Below, in pieces: positions 10,016-19,688 of a stretch of 64,000 nt of DNA; the stretch's first letter is position 1, and each line of letters begins with the position of its first letter. The translations under genes and the position numbers were made by a program. The stretch comes from Maribacter aestuarii (GTDB taxonomy: Bacteria > Bacteroidota > Bacteroidia > Flavobacteriales > Flavobacteriaceae), in contig NZ_CP107031.2 of assembly GCF_027474845.2 (NCBI RefSeq), forward strand, positions 3,301,001-3,365,000, given 5' to 3'. The notes under the pieces were generated by a model. The model ran no database searches. It was not told the DNA's origin and saw only the letters and a list, made by a program, of their open reading frames with translations.

Positions 10016-11824
10016 ATGAAACTTAACCTAAATTACGCTGCCCCGGCGTCATTGTTTTTTGTTATTATTGTTTTATTAACTTCTTGTAGTAAAGATTCTG
10101 ATTTGTTATCTGATTATGTGATTACAGATCCACTAAATAGTATAAATTTAAATACTTATGTGTCAGATGACTTTTATAAAGTAAGTCCTGAAAGTAACGT
10201 AACCTTAGATGTTCTCGCAAACGACTCATTTGAAAATCCAGAAGAAATTATAATTTCAGGTACCACTTCTCCAAATTATGGAACAGTTTCAATAAATAAT
10301 GATAATACATTGACTTATGAAATGTCGGCGAATAGTAACGATGAGGGTACTATTGTTGATACTTTTACTTATTCTACAGATATAATTAACGAGGATGAAA
10401 CTATTACTACTGAAGAAGGTAATGTGACGGTTGTGGTTGGTACCGCCAATAGAAGTTACGGAGAGCTTAAGGCTTTTCCAGGAGCTTATGGTGCAGCTTC
10501 TAATATAACTGGCGGTCGTGGACAGAAAGTATTTAGGGTGACTAATTTAGAAGATAATGGTGCAGGTTCTTTCAGGGCCGCATGGGGTAGTAATAGGGTT
10601 ATAATCTTTGATGTATCTGGAACGATTGAGCTTTATTCACCATTATCAGGTAGTGTTAATAATGTCACTGTGGCAGGTCAAACTGCTCCGACAGGAGGTA
10701 TAACCTTTACGGGAGGTTTGACTAACAGACCTTTATTTGAATTAGCGAACTTAAATAATGTTATATTTAGATTTATAAGGGTAAGGCCGAAATATTATCA
10801 AGGTGGAAACTCTGATGCCTTCCAATGTAATAATTGTGATAATATAATAGTGGATCATTGTTCCTTTAGCTGGGGAGGTGATGAAGCCATTGATTTCCCA
10901 GGAGCGCCAAATAATCTTACGCTTCAATACTGTATAATGGCAGAAAGTTCTACTGGCACTACGGCAGGAGATACATACAGTAACGGATCAAGTTTTTCAT
11001 ATTTGCGCAATTTGTATACAAATATTAGCCATAGATTTCCGGCATGTAGTCCTGATAATCAAGTTGACATCATTAATAATGTCGTTCACAATTGGTACAG
11101 TAGGCTAATCATTTCAGCGAATAATAACAATGTAAAGCACAATGTTATAGGCAATTATTGGCAAAGAGGGCAAGTTCCTCTGGCTGTAGCCGAAAGGGTC
11201 AACTGGATAGACGTAACTGGTGCTGGGCAACCATTCCCATTGATTTATAGTTATAACAATTATATAAATGATGTGACAACAACTCTAAATCAAAATGACT
11301 ATAGCACTGTATGGGTTCATAGATGGGGGTCCAATAGCAGTCCGTCATTTAATTATGCTTTGCAGATGTCTTCAGCAATAACTTCTCCTATAAGTTTTAA
11401 AAGTGAAAATCAATTTCCTCTTTTAGGAAAGGGTATTCCACTTTTAAATCCTATTGAAGCAAAAGAGAATGTAGAGAACAGTGCTGGAGCTAACGCTTCT
11501 TTGGATGAAGTAGGAAATGTAAGAATTGAGTGGGATTTCATAGATGACCTATATAGATTTGATGTAAAAAACAATACTTATACAAGTTACAGTTATCCAA
11601 TAAACCCTATTGGATACCCACATTATATTTCTTTTCATTCTAAAGTGAGCAATATTCCCATCAACAAACGTGAATCAAATTTTGATAGCGACAATGATGG
11701 TATGCCAGATTCTTGGGAAATTTTACAAGGTTTAGACCCAAATAATAGTATTGATGGATCAGAGGATATTAATGGAGACGGTTATACAAATTTAGAAGAC
11801 TATTTGAATCAAGTAGATTTTTAA
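10016..11824 (+). CDS. Secreted right-handed beta-helix polysaccharide lyase-like lipoprotein
   Basis: The 602-residue protein has a lipoprotein signal ending in L-T-S-C (Cys24). Residues about 50-145 look like an Ig/cadherin-like domain (V-T-L-D-V-L-A-N-D-S). Residues about 150-480 form a pectate-lyase-like beta-helix: F-P-G-A-Y-G-A near the start, short N-rich turns, and N-N-I-I-V-D-H-C-S-F-S-W-G. The C-terminus has D-S-D-N-D-G-M-P-D-S-W and D-I-N-G-D-G-Y, calcium-binding repeats of the thrombospondin-3/dockerin kind. It resembles the pectate lyase family PL1, but activity is not shown by sequence. Within a polysaccharide export locus it may trim or release the polymer made here. The long spacers around it suggest later insertion. 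Confidence 0.8.
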   Translation: MKLNLNYAAPASLFFVIIVLLTSCSKDSDLLSDYVITDPLNSINLNTYVSDDFYKVSPESNVTLDVLANDSFENPEEIIISGTTSPNYGTVSINNDNTLTYEMSANSNDEGTIVDTFTYSTDIINEDETITTEEGNVTVVVGTANRSYGELKAFPGAYGAASNITGGRGQKVFRVTNLEDNGAGSFRAAWGSNRVIIFDVSGTIELYSPLSGSVNNVTVAGQTAPTGGITFTGGLTNRPLFELANLNNVIFRFIRVRPKYYQGGNSDAFQCNNCDNIIVDHCSFSWGGDEAIDFPGAPNNLTLQYCIMAESSTGTTAGDTYSNGSSFSYLRNLYTNISHRFPACSPDNQVDIINNVVHNWYSRLIISANNNNVKHNVIGNYWQRGQVPLAVAERVNWIDVTGAGQPFPLIYSYNNYINDVTTTLNQNDYSTVWVHRWGSNSSPSFNYALQMSSAITSPISFKSENQFPLLGKGIPLLNPIEAKENVENSAGANASLDEVGNVRIEWDFIDDLYRFDVKNNTYTSYSYPINPIGYPHYISFHSKVSNIPINKRESNFDSDNDGMPDSWEILQGLDPNNSIDGSEDINGDGYTNLEDYLNQVDF

Positions 11825-11898
11825 TTTAAAGGTTTTATTTCTTTTTTAAAATACTTTTAAAGTTTTTACGTAACACGGTTCTTGATATAAATATATAA

Positions 11899-12876
11899 CT
11901 AAGATTTTGATTTAATTTCACTACTATTTTTTTCTAGTACTTTAAATATTAGAATAGAGGGAATAAAAGTTAATACCATAATTAATTTATGAAATGGCCT
12001 TTTAATTTCAAGGATTGTATTATTAAATGATTTCTTAGAAAGTATTGAGTATTTCCAAAGAGAAAAAAATTGTTTTAGATACTCTTTAGGCCCCATTATT
12101 TTCCCAGCTTTTGGAATTATATTGTTTATAAACCAAATGTAAAAATAGCTTCTTACCTCTAAAGCCTTGATAGATAAATCAGTATCTTTCATTAATTGAT
12201 TACCGGCATCTTGATAATACTTTCTTAGAGGTTCATTTAAATAAACTGTCTGATAATTTAAACCAATTTGTGACCAAATATAACTTTCCGGAAAAAACTT
12301 AGCGCCCTTAAGTATTGGAAATTTATATTTTTTGAGAATATCAACTCTAGTACATCCCCATTTTTCCCCATTCACTTTCTTTTTATAAATAATTTCAAAA
12401 TAATTAGATATGCCTTCTAAAGGAAATTTATCCCCAACTATCATATCATCTTCATCTACACATAGAACTGAAATACCAGATATATCATCACCTTTATATT
12501 TAGACCATTTGTTCTTAAAAATCTCTAGAGATGTGGGAATAAAACTATCATCCGAATCAGCAGGGACCAATAGCTCTCCTTTAGCTTCTTCTATAGCTTT
12601 GTTAAAAGCAATATGTTTACCACTATTCTTTTGGTGAAATATGTGTACTGGAAAATCAGCATTTTCTTTATAAGAATCAAGTAACGATTCAATACCATCC
12701 TGCGAGCCATCATTAATAATAATCCATTCAAAATTTTTATAAGTCTGATTATTTAAACTATCCCACACTCTATATATGGTGTGCTTGCGATTATAGACTG
12801 GGGTAAATATTGTAAAAAACAAATCAGGCATTTTTTTTGCTTTCGAATTAGTATCAGAATTATTTAGTTTAGTCAT
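11899..12876 (-). CDS. Family 2 glycosyltransferase, inverted within the locus
   Basis: The 325-residue protein begins with a GT-A fold: T-I-F-T-P-V-Y-N-R, then E-W-I-I-I-N-D-G-S-Q-D-G, and a D-x-D-like D-S-D-D-S-F where the nucleotide-sugar and metal would bind. It lacks long transmembrane helices, apart from a hydrophobic stretch near the C-terminus (about 295-312), so it probably acts at the cytoplasmic membrane face on a lipid-linked oligosaccharide. It is the only gene on the minus strand between ugd and the end of the locus, and faces the lyase gene tail to tail across 74 bases. Donor and acceptor cannot be assigned. Confidence 0.85.
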   Translation of the reverse strand: MTKLNNSDTNSKAKKMPDLFFTIFTPVYNRKHTIYRVWDSLNNQTYKNFEWIIINDGSQDGIESLLDSYKENADFPVHIFHQKNSGKHIAFNKAIEEAKGELLVPADSDDSFIPTSLEIFKNKWSKYKGDDISGISVLCVDEDDMIVGDKFPLEGISNYFEIIYKKKVNGEKWGCTRVDILKKYKFPILKGAKFFPESYIWSQIGLNYQTVYLNEPLRKYYQDAGNQLMKDTDLSIKALEVRSYFYIWFINNIIPKAGKIMGPKEYLKQFFSLWKYSILSKKSFNNTILEIKRPFHKLIMVLTFIPSILIFKVLEKNSSEIKSKS

Positions 12877-13513
12877 TAATAAGCTTGATTGTTCATTATG
12901 AAATTAGTGTCCGAACTAAAAGTCTTTCTAAATTTTTAACCTATAAATTATCGTAATATATAATTTTACTTAATGATTAAACGATATTAGCCTCTGATTC
13001 TTGCGATTAAATTAGAGATACTTGAAAGTGTTTAGAATTATTCTTAAAACTGAAAGAAGAATTATTGCTGCCCCAAGCTTTAACTTACATAATTAATTTA
13101 AAATAAAGTTCAATCTTAAGTTTTTAATTCAAAACTAAAATGTTAAAAACCAATAATCTAAAACATTCGGTAAAACCTAAAACTCTACTAATTTTTAAAC
13201 CTACAACCGTTTTTTTACATTATTCATCTAATAATAATTATAATTGGATTTAATCGAATATAATTATACGTTCATATATTAAACCAGCGTAAATTATTAT
13301 TTTTTTTAGATATTTGCTAGACTTCTATGGGTTTGAAACAATCTCTTTTTCTATTTATCTAATCACAGTTTTTTTAACAAACTAAAATAGCGTTTTGATA
13401 TCACGAAATATCTTTAAAAGGAGCTAGAAGAGAATATTAGATTATAATTAAAACATTTTTTAAAAAGCCATATTTGAAGCTAAATAACTCATTATTTTCA
13501 ATAAGTTACATTT
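12877..13513. other. Long AT-rich divergent intergenic region
   Basis: These 637 bases lie between the divergent GT2 and Wzy genes. They are extremely AT-rich and contain several runs of T and A. I see no open frame, hairpin terminator or clear repeat. TACATTTG (13507-13514) fits the -7 consensus but overlaps the GTG start of the Wzy gene and lacks a -33 element, so I do not call it a promoter. Confidence 0.45.
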
Positions 13514-14701
13514 GTGAAGAATAAAACCCCTTTTATAGATAGACTTATCTCTTTTTTGCTATTTCTAGGGCTAACCTTTGGATTGATTTTTATCTACTTT
13601 GCTCAGGAACGTCACTATAATACATTAGTTTACGGTAATTTATTACTTGGAACGGAAAGATATTTGAGAATTCTATGCGTAATGCTTGTGTTTTTGGTAT
13701 CTGTTTTGGCTATTTTTCGGTCAAAGTCTCGTTACACTTTAAATGTTTATGCAGCTTATGTAGTGCTTCTTGGATATATTACATTAAATTATGTTCTCTA
13801 CGGTGCTGATATTTTTGACACTACCAAATTGATGGACACAAAAGGAATTGGACCTTGGATTTGTATGGGCTTAATTTTTGTTTCACAAAATGACGGGATT
13901 TTTAAAAATATCAAAATTTTCCTTTTTATAACTGTTTTCGTGATTTTTGCACTTTCAGTATATAATTTTATAGATTATGGTGTTGGGGCTTATCGCGGAG
14001 AAGCAATAGCAAAATATTTGGTCTATGCTGTAAATATGGTATGGATAGCTCCATACGTTTTCCTTATTCTCAAGAATAAGGTAAAATTTGCCAAATTTAG
14101 ATTTTTAGTTCTTTTACCAGGGGTTTTCCTTGCACTTATTACCCAGACAAGGTCATTTTTATTGATTTATTTTTTGGTTTTATTATTTGATTTTTTTCAT
14201 ACCAAAAAGAAGACTTTATACATATTATTTGGGAGTATTTTAGCCTTTGGCTTTATGGCTCTGTTGCTATCCTCAGAAGCTCTAAGCAGTTCTTACAAAT
14301 TATTAGGTAAAAGAGGATTGGAGGATAGCAGGACTAGTCAGTTAGTTCAATTTACAGATCAAATAAATATAATTGAATTAGTTGTCGGTAAAGGTCCAGA
14401 CGCAACATGGAGTTTTTCCGGATTTGCATACCAACATTTGGACAATCAATGGATGCTTTTGCTATGGTGGGGTGGCCTTATACCTTTTCTAATGTATTTT
14501 TATCTTACAGCTTTTATTCCCGTAAAAATGTTCTTGAAAACCGATGACTATGAGACTAAAGTAGAATCGTTTATTTTGATTCTTTGGACACTCGCTTGTG
14601 GCGGGATGGCAATCTTTTCTACTATGTCAGTCGAATTTTACTTTTTTGTAATATGCCTCATTCAAGGAAGGTTACTTCACAAATACAGCTTAATAAAATG
14701 A
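13514..14701 (+). CDS. O-antigen/capsule polymerase, Wzy-like membrane protein
   Basis: The 395-residue protein is almost entirely hydrophobic, with about ten to twelve predicted transmembrane segments and one larger polar loop (about residues 255-310) near the C-terminal third. That layout is typical of Wzy polymerases and O-antigen ligases, which show little sequence conservation. In the loop, V-G-K-G-P-D-A-T-W is like the G-x-G-x-G/T segment of the Wzy_C group. It would join repeat units on the periplasmic side. The GTG start at 13514 gives a short charged N-terminus before the first helix. The stop overlaps the flippase ATG by four bases (ATGA), which supports a shared Wzx/Wzy pathway role. 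Confidence 0.8.
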   Translation: MKNKTPFIDRLISFLLFLGLTFGLIFIYFAQERHYNTLVYGNLLLGTERYLRILCVMLVFLVSVLAIFRSKSRYTLNVYAAYVVLLGYITLNYVLYGADIFDTTKLMDTKGIGPWICMGLIFVSQNDGIFKNIKIFLFITVFVIFALSVYNFIDYGVGAYRGEAIAKYLVYAVNMVWIAPYVFLILKNKVKFAKFRFLVLLPGVFLALITQTRSFLLIYFLVLLFDFFHTKKKTLYILFGSILAFGFMALLLSSEALSSSYKLLGKRGLEDSRTSQLVQFTDQINIIELVVGKGPDATWSFSGFAYQHLDNQWMLLLWWGGLIPFLMYFYLTAFIPVKMFLKTDDYETKVESFILILWTLACGGMAIFSTMSVEFYFFVICLIQGRLLHKYSLIK

Positions 14702-15935
14702 CGGTAAAAAAAAGTGATGTATATAAAATAATTGCTCTGTATGGTTCTTCATTTATAAACATGGTTCTTGGTGTTTTGACAAGTATCTTGAACACTAGAA
14801 TATTAGGCACGGCCAGCTTTGGAGATTTAAAATTTATAGAGACAATTGTTCGTTTCTTTGCAAGTGTAACAACGGCGGGATTTTTTGTTTCGATTACAAG
14901 ATTGATTGCCATCAACAATAATAAATCCTATCAAAAAAAATGCTGGGTTTTTTTGTTATTGTTCTTTTGATAATGATTGTGATTGCGACTGCTTTAGTAT
15001 TTATATTTTCTTATGTTGAACCAGTTTATTTTAATAATGGAACAGGGCACTTATTAAGGAAATTTTCCTTTATTGTAGCCGCAATTTTAGTTAGCTCTGC
15101 ATTAGCAGATATATTAAGAGGACTTAATTACATATACACGTTGGTATTTCTGAGTGTCACACCAGCAATTCTATATGTAGCATTTGTTTATCCTTTAAAT
15201 TTAAACTATGAAATTAGCCTTGAGAATATTATTGCTTTACAATATGGATTGCTATTTCTTATACCATTATTAGTAATTATAAAACTAAAACCTATACTAA
15301 AATATGATTCTAAAATTTCGAAAGAAGTCTTTTTAGAAAATAAGACAAATGGACGTCCAATCTACTTTGGAGGTCTTGCAGGAGTTGCTACTACTCATCT
15401 TGCTGGGTTTTCTATCTCATATTATCTGGACAATACTCAAGTTGGGTTTTATATGCTTGCCCTCACCATGTGTTCCCCGCTTCTTGTAATACCTTCAGTT
15501 TTGGGAACTGCCTATTTCAAACAGTTTGCCGTGATAAGAAAAATACCTGTAAAAATAATATTATTAACGCTAATTATAAGTTTATTAGCTATTTTCATAT
15601 TCCTATTTATTATCGAAGATGTTATAATTTATTTTTATACAGAGCGTTATCTTCCCGTAAGTGGGATTGCAAAGATTTTAATTATTTCTTTTCTTTTCCA
15701 TGGATTAGGAGATTTGATTAATCGCTTTTTGGGTGCCAAAGGAAAAGGAAAAATATTAAGAAACGCTGCTTTCATAGTGGGGGCAGTAAATATCATAGGT
15801 TATACTCTCCTAGCAAATTTTTTTGGAATGAACGGCGTTGTATTAACGAGAGTTTTAGGGAGTTTGACATACCTATTATTAATGTGGTTATACTATAAAA
15901 ATTTTATTAGAAATTCAAAAAATGTTCAAAAATAA
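14698..15935 (+). CDS. Wzx-like polysaccharide flippase (MATE/MOP superfamily), interrupted by a frame break
   Basis: The gene starts at ATG 14698, overlapping the Wzy stop. The first frame covers about 80 residues (I-L-N-T-R-I-L-G-T-A-S-F-G-D is the usual first motif of Wzx-type flippases) and ends at 14970. The remainder, 331 residues, continues from 14940 in the -1 frame with many hydrophobic helices. Joined at the A8 run 14933-14940, the product has about 413 residues and roughly 12 helices, normal for a flippase of lipid-linked repeat units. One missing A explains the break. The A-AAA-AAA context is also a possible slippage site. Its 3' end overlaps the CapE start by 14 bases. Confidence 0.82.
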
Positions 15936-16926
15936 GACACTTCTAATTACTGGAGGAACTGGATCTTTTGGGAACGCTGTACTAAATCGATTTTTAGAAA
16001 CAGACATAAAAGAGATTCGTATTTTCTCGCGAGACGAGAAGAAACAAGATGATATGCGGAACCAGTTAAAGAATAACAAGGTAAAATTCTATATAGGTGA
16101 CGTACGTAATTACTCTAGTATTGACAAGGCCATGCGAGGTGTAGATTATGTATTTCACGCCGCTGCTTTAAAACAGGTGCCGTCCTGCGAATTTTTTCCA
16201 TTAGAAGCAGCAAAAACCAATGTTTTCGGTACACAAAATACCATTGATGCCGCCGTTGCTAATAAAGTAAAACGAATTATCTGCTTAAGCACGGATAAAG
16301 CCGCATATCCTATAAACGCCATGGGTATTAGTAAAGCCTTAATGGAAAAAGTGGCCGTGGCAGCCTCCAGAAACATTCAAAACGACGATACTATTGTTTG
16401 TCTTACTCGTTATGGTAATGTAATGGCTTCTAGAGGTTCTGTAATACCTTTATTTGTAAAGCAGATTGAGGAAAAAATACCGTTAACGGTTACCGACCCT
16501 AAAATGACGCGCTTTTTAATGTCCTTGGAAGACGCCGTAGATTTGGTGTTATTTGCCTTTGAACATGGGAACCAAGGAGATCTATTCGTTAACAAGGCGC
16601 CTGCAAGTACCATCGGTGATCTAGCCAATGCCGTAAAGGATATTTTTAATGCCGATAACGAGATAAAAGTAATCGGTACTAGGCATGGCGAAAAACTATA
16701 CGAAACCCTGTGTACGCGAGAGGAGATGCAAAAGGCCCAGGATATGGGAGATTTTTACCGAATCCCTGCCGATAATCGCGACTTGAATTATAGTAGGTAT
16801 TTCTCCGAGGGGGAGACCAACATCAGCGAAATTGAAGATTATCACTCGCACAATACGGTTCAACTCACCAACGACGAGCTTAAAAACACCTTATTGAACC
16901 TTGATTATATAAAGGACTTACTGTAG
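15922..16926 (+). CDS. capE: UDP-GlcNAc 4,6-dehydratase/5-epimerase, CapE/FnlA/WbjB type
   Basis: The 334-residue soluble SDR has T-G-G-T-G-S-F-G at the N-terminus, F-S-R-D-E-K-K-Q, the triad region S-T-D-K-A, and N-A-M-G-I-S-K, with Met where classical SDRs have Tyr. These features and the length match CapE/FnlA, the first enzyme of UDP-N-acetyl-L-fucosamine synthesis. It lacks the membrane domain of the larger dehydratase at 1763-3703, and the two probably feed different sugars. Downstream are a cupin protein, CapF and a WecB-type epimerase, so the whole UDP-L-FucNAc route is encoded in order. The base composition here is less AT-rich (24 G+C in one 60-base sample) than in the flippase gene before it (16 in 60). 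Confidence 0.87.
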   Translation: MFKNKTLLITGGTGSFGNAVLNRFLETDIKEIRIFSRDEKKQDDMRNQLKNNKVKFYIGDVRNYSSIDKAMRGVDYVFHAAALKQVPSCEFFPLEAAKTNVFGTQNTIDAAVANKVKRIICLSTDKAAYPINAMGISKALMEKVAVAASRNIQNDDTIVCLTRYGNVMASRGSVIPLFVKQIEEKIPLTVTDPKMTRFLMSLEDAVDLVLFAFEHGNQGDLFVNKAPASTIGDLANAVKDIFNADNEIKVIGTRHGEKLYETLCTREEMQKAQDMGDFYRIPADNRDLNYSRYFSEGETNISEIEDYHSHNTVQLTNDELKNTLLNLDYIKDLL

Positions 16927-17360
16927 TGAACCATCTTCAGCTTATTAAAGGAGGTACATTTTCTGACCCGAGGGGAACATTAAAGTTTTTCAACGGGTTT
17001 CATATGTCCCCTGTTGTAAGAATGTATGAAATAGCACCAATGGACACGGAGGTCATTAGAGCTTGGCAAGGTCACAGGTTGGAAAGAAAATGGTTTTATT
17101 GTATACAGGGTGAATTTATCATTAACATCGTTACGGTAGATAATTTTCACAATCCTTCGGCTACTACCAAGCCAAAAAAGATAATTCTAAGCGAAAAGAA
17201 ACCATTTATATTGGAATTACCCGGAGGCGTTGCCTCTGGAATCAAAGCTGTAAAATCACAATCAAAGCTGTTGGTTTTTTCAGATTTTTCTATGGAACAA
17301 TCCAAAGAAGATGATTATCGTTTTGACTTAAACTTCTGGCAGGGAGACTGGAAATCCTAA
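16926..17360 (+). CDS. RmlC-like cupin, sugar epimerase-related protein
   Basis: The 144-residue single-domain protein has the N-terminal pattern G-G-T-F-S-D-P-R-G-T-L-K-F, then R-A-W-Q-G-H-R-L-E-R-K-W-F and L-E-L-P-G-G-V-A-S-G, which suggests a double-stranded beta-helix like dTDP-4-keto-rhamnose 3,5-epimerase or related ketoisomerases. Its exact reaction is unknown. The GTG start at 16926 overlaps the final base of the CapE stop, so the two are likely coupled. It sits between CapE and CapF, whose substrates are keto-deoxy UDP-sugars, so it may act on the same intermediate or on a side branch. Similar cupins occur in other Bacteroidota capsule clusters, but I cannot name an assigned function. 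Confidence 0.7.
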   Translation: MNHLQLIKGGTFSDPRGTLKFFNGFHMSPVVRMYEIAPMDTEVIRAWQGHRLERKWFYCIQGEFIINIVTVDNFHNPSATTKPKKIILSEKKPFILELPGGVASGIKAVKSQSKLLVFSDFSMEQSKEDDYRFDLNFWQGDWKS

Positions 17361-17388
17361 ATAGTAGCATAATATATAAGGAGCAAGT

Positions 17389-18525
17389 ATGAAATTAAAA
17401 GTAGGAGTAACCGGGCAAGCCGGATTTGTTGGATATCATCTATTCAGAACACTATTCTTAAGAGATGATATTGAACTCATTCCTTTTGAACGTAATTATT
17501 TCGAGCATCAGCAACGCCTTGGGGATTTTGTAGAAAAATGTGATGTAATCGTACATCTTGCGGCAATGAACAGGCATGAAGACCCACAGGTCATATATGA
17601 CACCAATCTACGATTGGTTTCCAATCTTATTGCAGCCTGTACCTCCAGAAATGCCCGGCCACATATTCTCTTTTCCTCCTCCTCACAGGAAGAGAAAGAC
17701 AATTTATACGGTAAATCCAAGAAGGATGGGAAGTTGAAATTTATTGATTGGGCCAAGGATAATGGTGGTAAAGTGACCAGTTTAACGATTCCAAACGTTT
17801 TTGGACCTTTTGGCAAACCAAACTACAACTCCGTAGTAGCCACTTTTTGCTATAAGATCGCTCATGGTGAGGAGCCCACGATTATAAATGACGGAGAGGT
17901 GGGATTGATTTATATTAATGATCTAGTAGCCTTGTTTATTTCGGTCATCGATGAAAAAATAAAAACCGCATCCATAGGGCAAAATAGCTATGAAATGGTT
18001 ATTGAGCCAAATACGTTTATTAAAGTCTCCACTATTTTAAAACTCCTTAAACAGTACAAAGAGGATTACATGGGTAACGGAGTATTTCCAAATCTTGAGA
18101 AACCTTTTGAAAAGGCACTTTTCAATACTTTTCGCTGCTACGTTCCTGTAAATCATTATCCAGTAAAATATGTAAAACACACGGATAAAAGGGGTAGTTT
18201 TGTTGAAATAGCGAGAACGGAGACCAGCGGACAATTTTCATTCTCAACCACCGTTCCTTCTATTACTAGAGGAAACCACTACCACACCAGAAAAGCAGAA
18301 CGTTTTGCTGTAATTAGTGGCAAGGCACTGATTCAATTGCGTAAAATTGGAACTTCTGAGGTAGTCGATTACTATTTGGACGGAGATGAGCCTGCCTATG
18401 TGGATATGCCTATTTGGCATACACATAATATTAAGAATATTGGAGATACAGAACTTATTACCTTGTTCTGGATCAACGAGCCTTATAATTCCGAGGACGC
18501 CGATACATATTTCGAAAACGTATAA
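17389..18525 (+). CDS. capF: Bifunctional UDP-sugar epimerase/reductase, CapF/FnlB/WbjC type
   Basis: The 378-residue protein has an N-terminal SDR domain (G-V-T-G-Q-A-G-F-V-G, with the Y-G-K-S-K-K segment carrying the catalytic Tyr/Lys) and a C-terminal cupin domain from about residue 265. The cupin has G-N-H-Y-H-T-R-K-A-E-R-F and I-W-H-T-H-N, which supply metal-binding histidines. This two-domain form is distinctive for CapF, which converts the CapE product by C3 epimerisation and C4 reduction to UDP-N-acetyl-L-6-deoxytalosamine. The next gene supplies the final 2-epimerisation to UDP-L-FucNAc. The gene is intact and starts with ATG after an AAGGAGC element, a clear ribosome-binding site that is uncommon in this phylum. 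Confidence 0.88.
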   Translation: MKLKVGVTGQAGFVGYHLFRTLFLRDDIELIPFERNYFEHQQRLGDFVEKCDVIVHLAAMNRHEDPQVIYDTNLRLVSNLIAACTSRNARPHILFSSSSQEEKDNLYGKSKKDGKLKFIDWAKDNGGKVTSLTIPNVFGPFGKPNYNSVVATFCYKIAHGEEPTIINDGEVGLIYINDLVALFISVIDEKIKTASIGQNSYEMVIEPNTFIKVSTILKLLKQYKEDYMGNGVFPNLEKPFEKALFNTFRCYVPVNHYPVKYVKHTDKRGSFVEIARTETSGQFSFSTTVPSITRGNHYHTRKAERFAVISGKALIQLRKIGTSEVVDYYLDGDEPAYVDMPIWHTHNIKNIGDTELITLFWINEPYNSEDADTYFENV

Positions 18526-18539
18526 TTTAAAACTATATC

Positions 18540-19686
18540 TTGAAGAAACTAAAAGTACTTACCGTAGTGGGCACGAGGCCTGAAATCATTAGACTTTCTT
18601 GCGTATTAAATGCCCTTGATGCCAACGAGGCCATTGAACACACCTTGGTTCATACAGGTCAAAATTATGATCATGAACTCAATGGGATTTTCTTTGAAGA
18701 TTTGGGTATTCGAACTCCGGACATATTCCTAAACGCAGCAGGAAAGAATGCTACGGAGACGGTAGGGAACATTTTGATAAAAATCGACCCCATTTTAGAG
18801 GATATGGCCCCGGATGCCTTTTTGGTGCTAGGTGATACCAATTCATGTTTATGTGCTATACCGGCTAAAAAAAAGAAAAATACCGGTCTTTCATATGGAA
18901 GCCGGAAATAGATGTTTCGATCAGCGCGTGCCCGAAGAAACGAATAGGAAAATTGTAGATCACGTATCCGACATAAATTTAACCTATTCCGACATAGCCC
19001 GTGAATATTTACTTCGCGAAGGACTGTCTCCAGATAGGGTCATCAAGACAGGCAGCCCAATGTTTGAGGTGCTAAACAAATTTAGATCAAAAATAGAGGC
19101 ATCGGATGTACTGAAGACTTTACAATTGGAAAAAGGAAAATTCTTTGTCGTATCCTCGCACAGGGAGGAGAACATAAGTAATCCAAAAAACTTTGAAGGG
19201 CTCATAGCCTCATTGAACCTGATTGCCGAGAAGTACGACTATCCGGTTATAGTATCAACCCATCCAAGAACCAGAAATATGCTAGACGCAAAAAAAATTA
19301 AGGCACACAAAAACATACAATTTTTAAAACCCCTTGGTTTTTCAGATTATAATGCTTTACAATACCATTCTTTTGCCGTGTTATCGGATAGTGGCACTAT
19401 ATCTGAGGAATCTTCTATATTAAATTTTAGAGCACTTAATATTAGGGAGGCTCATGAACGGCCTGAGGCGATGGAAGAAGCTTCCGTTATGATGGTTGGT
19501 TTGAATCCTGAAAGAATTCTACAGGCTTTAGCGGCTTTAGAGGTGCAGGAAAGAAATCCAGAGCGGAACTTTAGACCAGTTGCAGATTACTCCATGCCCA
19601 ATGTAAGCGAAAAGGTAGTGCGGATAATATTGTCCTATGTAGACTATGTTAATAGGGTTGTTTGGTCTAAGGAAAGTGATAAATAG
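18540..19686 (+). CDS. UDP-HexNAc 2-epimerase (WecB/CapG type), interrupted by a frame break
   Basis: The first frame starts at TTG 18540 with G-T-R-P-E-I-I-R-L and H-T-G-Q-N-Y-D-H-E-L-N, and reads L-G-D-T-N-S-C before it becomes nonsense near 18875. The second frame, in use from about 18874, continues as R-K-I-P-V-F-H-M-E-A-G-N-R-C-F and runs to 19686 with S-D-S-G-T-I-S-E-E-S. Joined, they give about 381 residues, normal for UDP-GlcNAc/UDP-L-FucNAc 2-epimerases. The break is one extra A in the A8 run 18867-18874 (or the nearby A5 run). After CapE and CapF this is the expected third enzyme of UDP-L-FucNAc synthesis (CapG/FnlC). The shift is +1, opposite to that in ugd. Confidence 0.86.
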
Positions 19687-19688
19687 AA

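Noticed and set aside
13507..13514. TACATTTG as a promoter of the Wzy gene
   Set aside because: It overlaps the start codon and lacks a -33 element, so transcription from it would begin inside the gene.
18867..18880. Programmed -1 frameshifting in wecB
   Set aside because: The joined frame needs a +1 shift, so the A-AAA-AAG heptamer cannot explain it; a one-base insertion in the A run is simpler.
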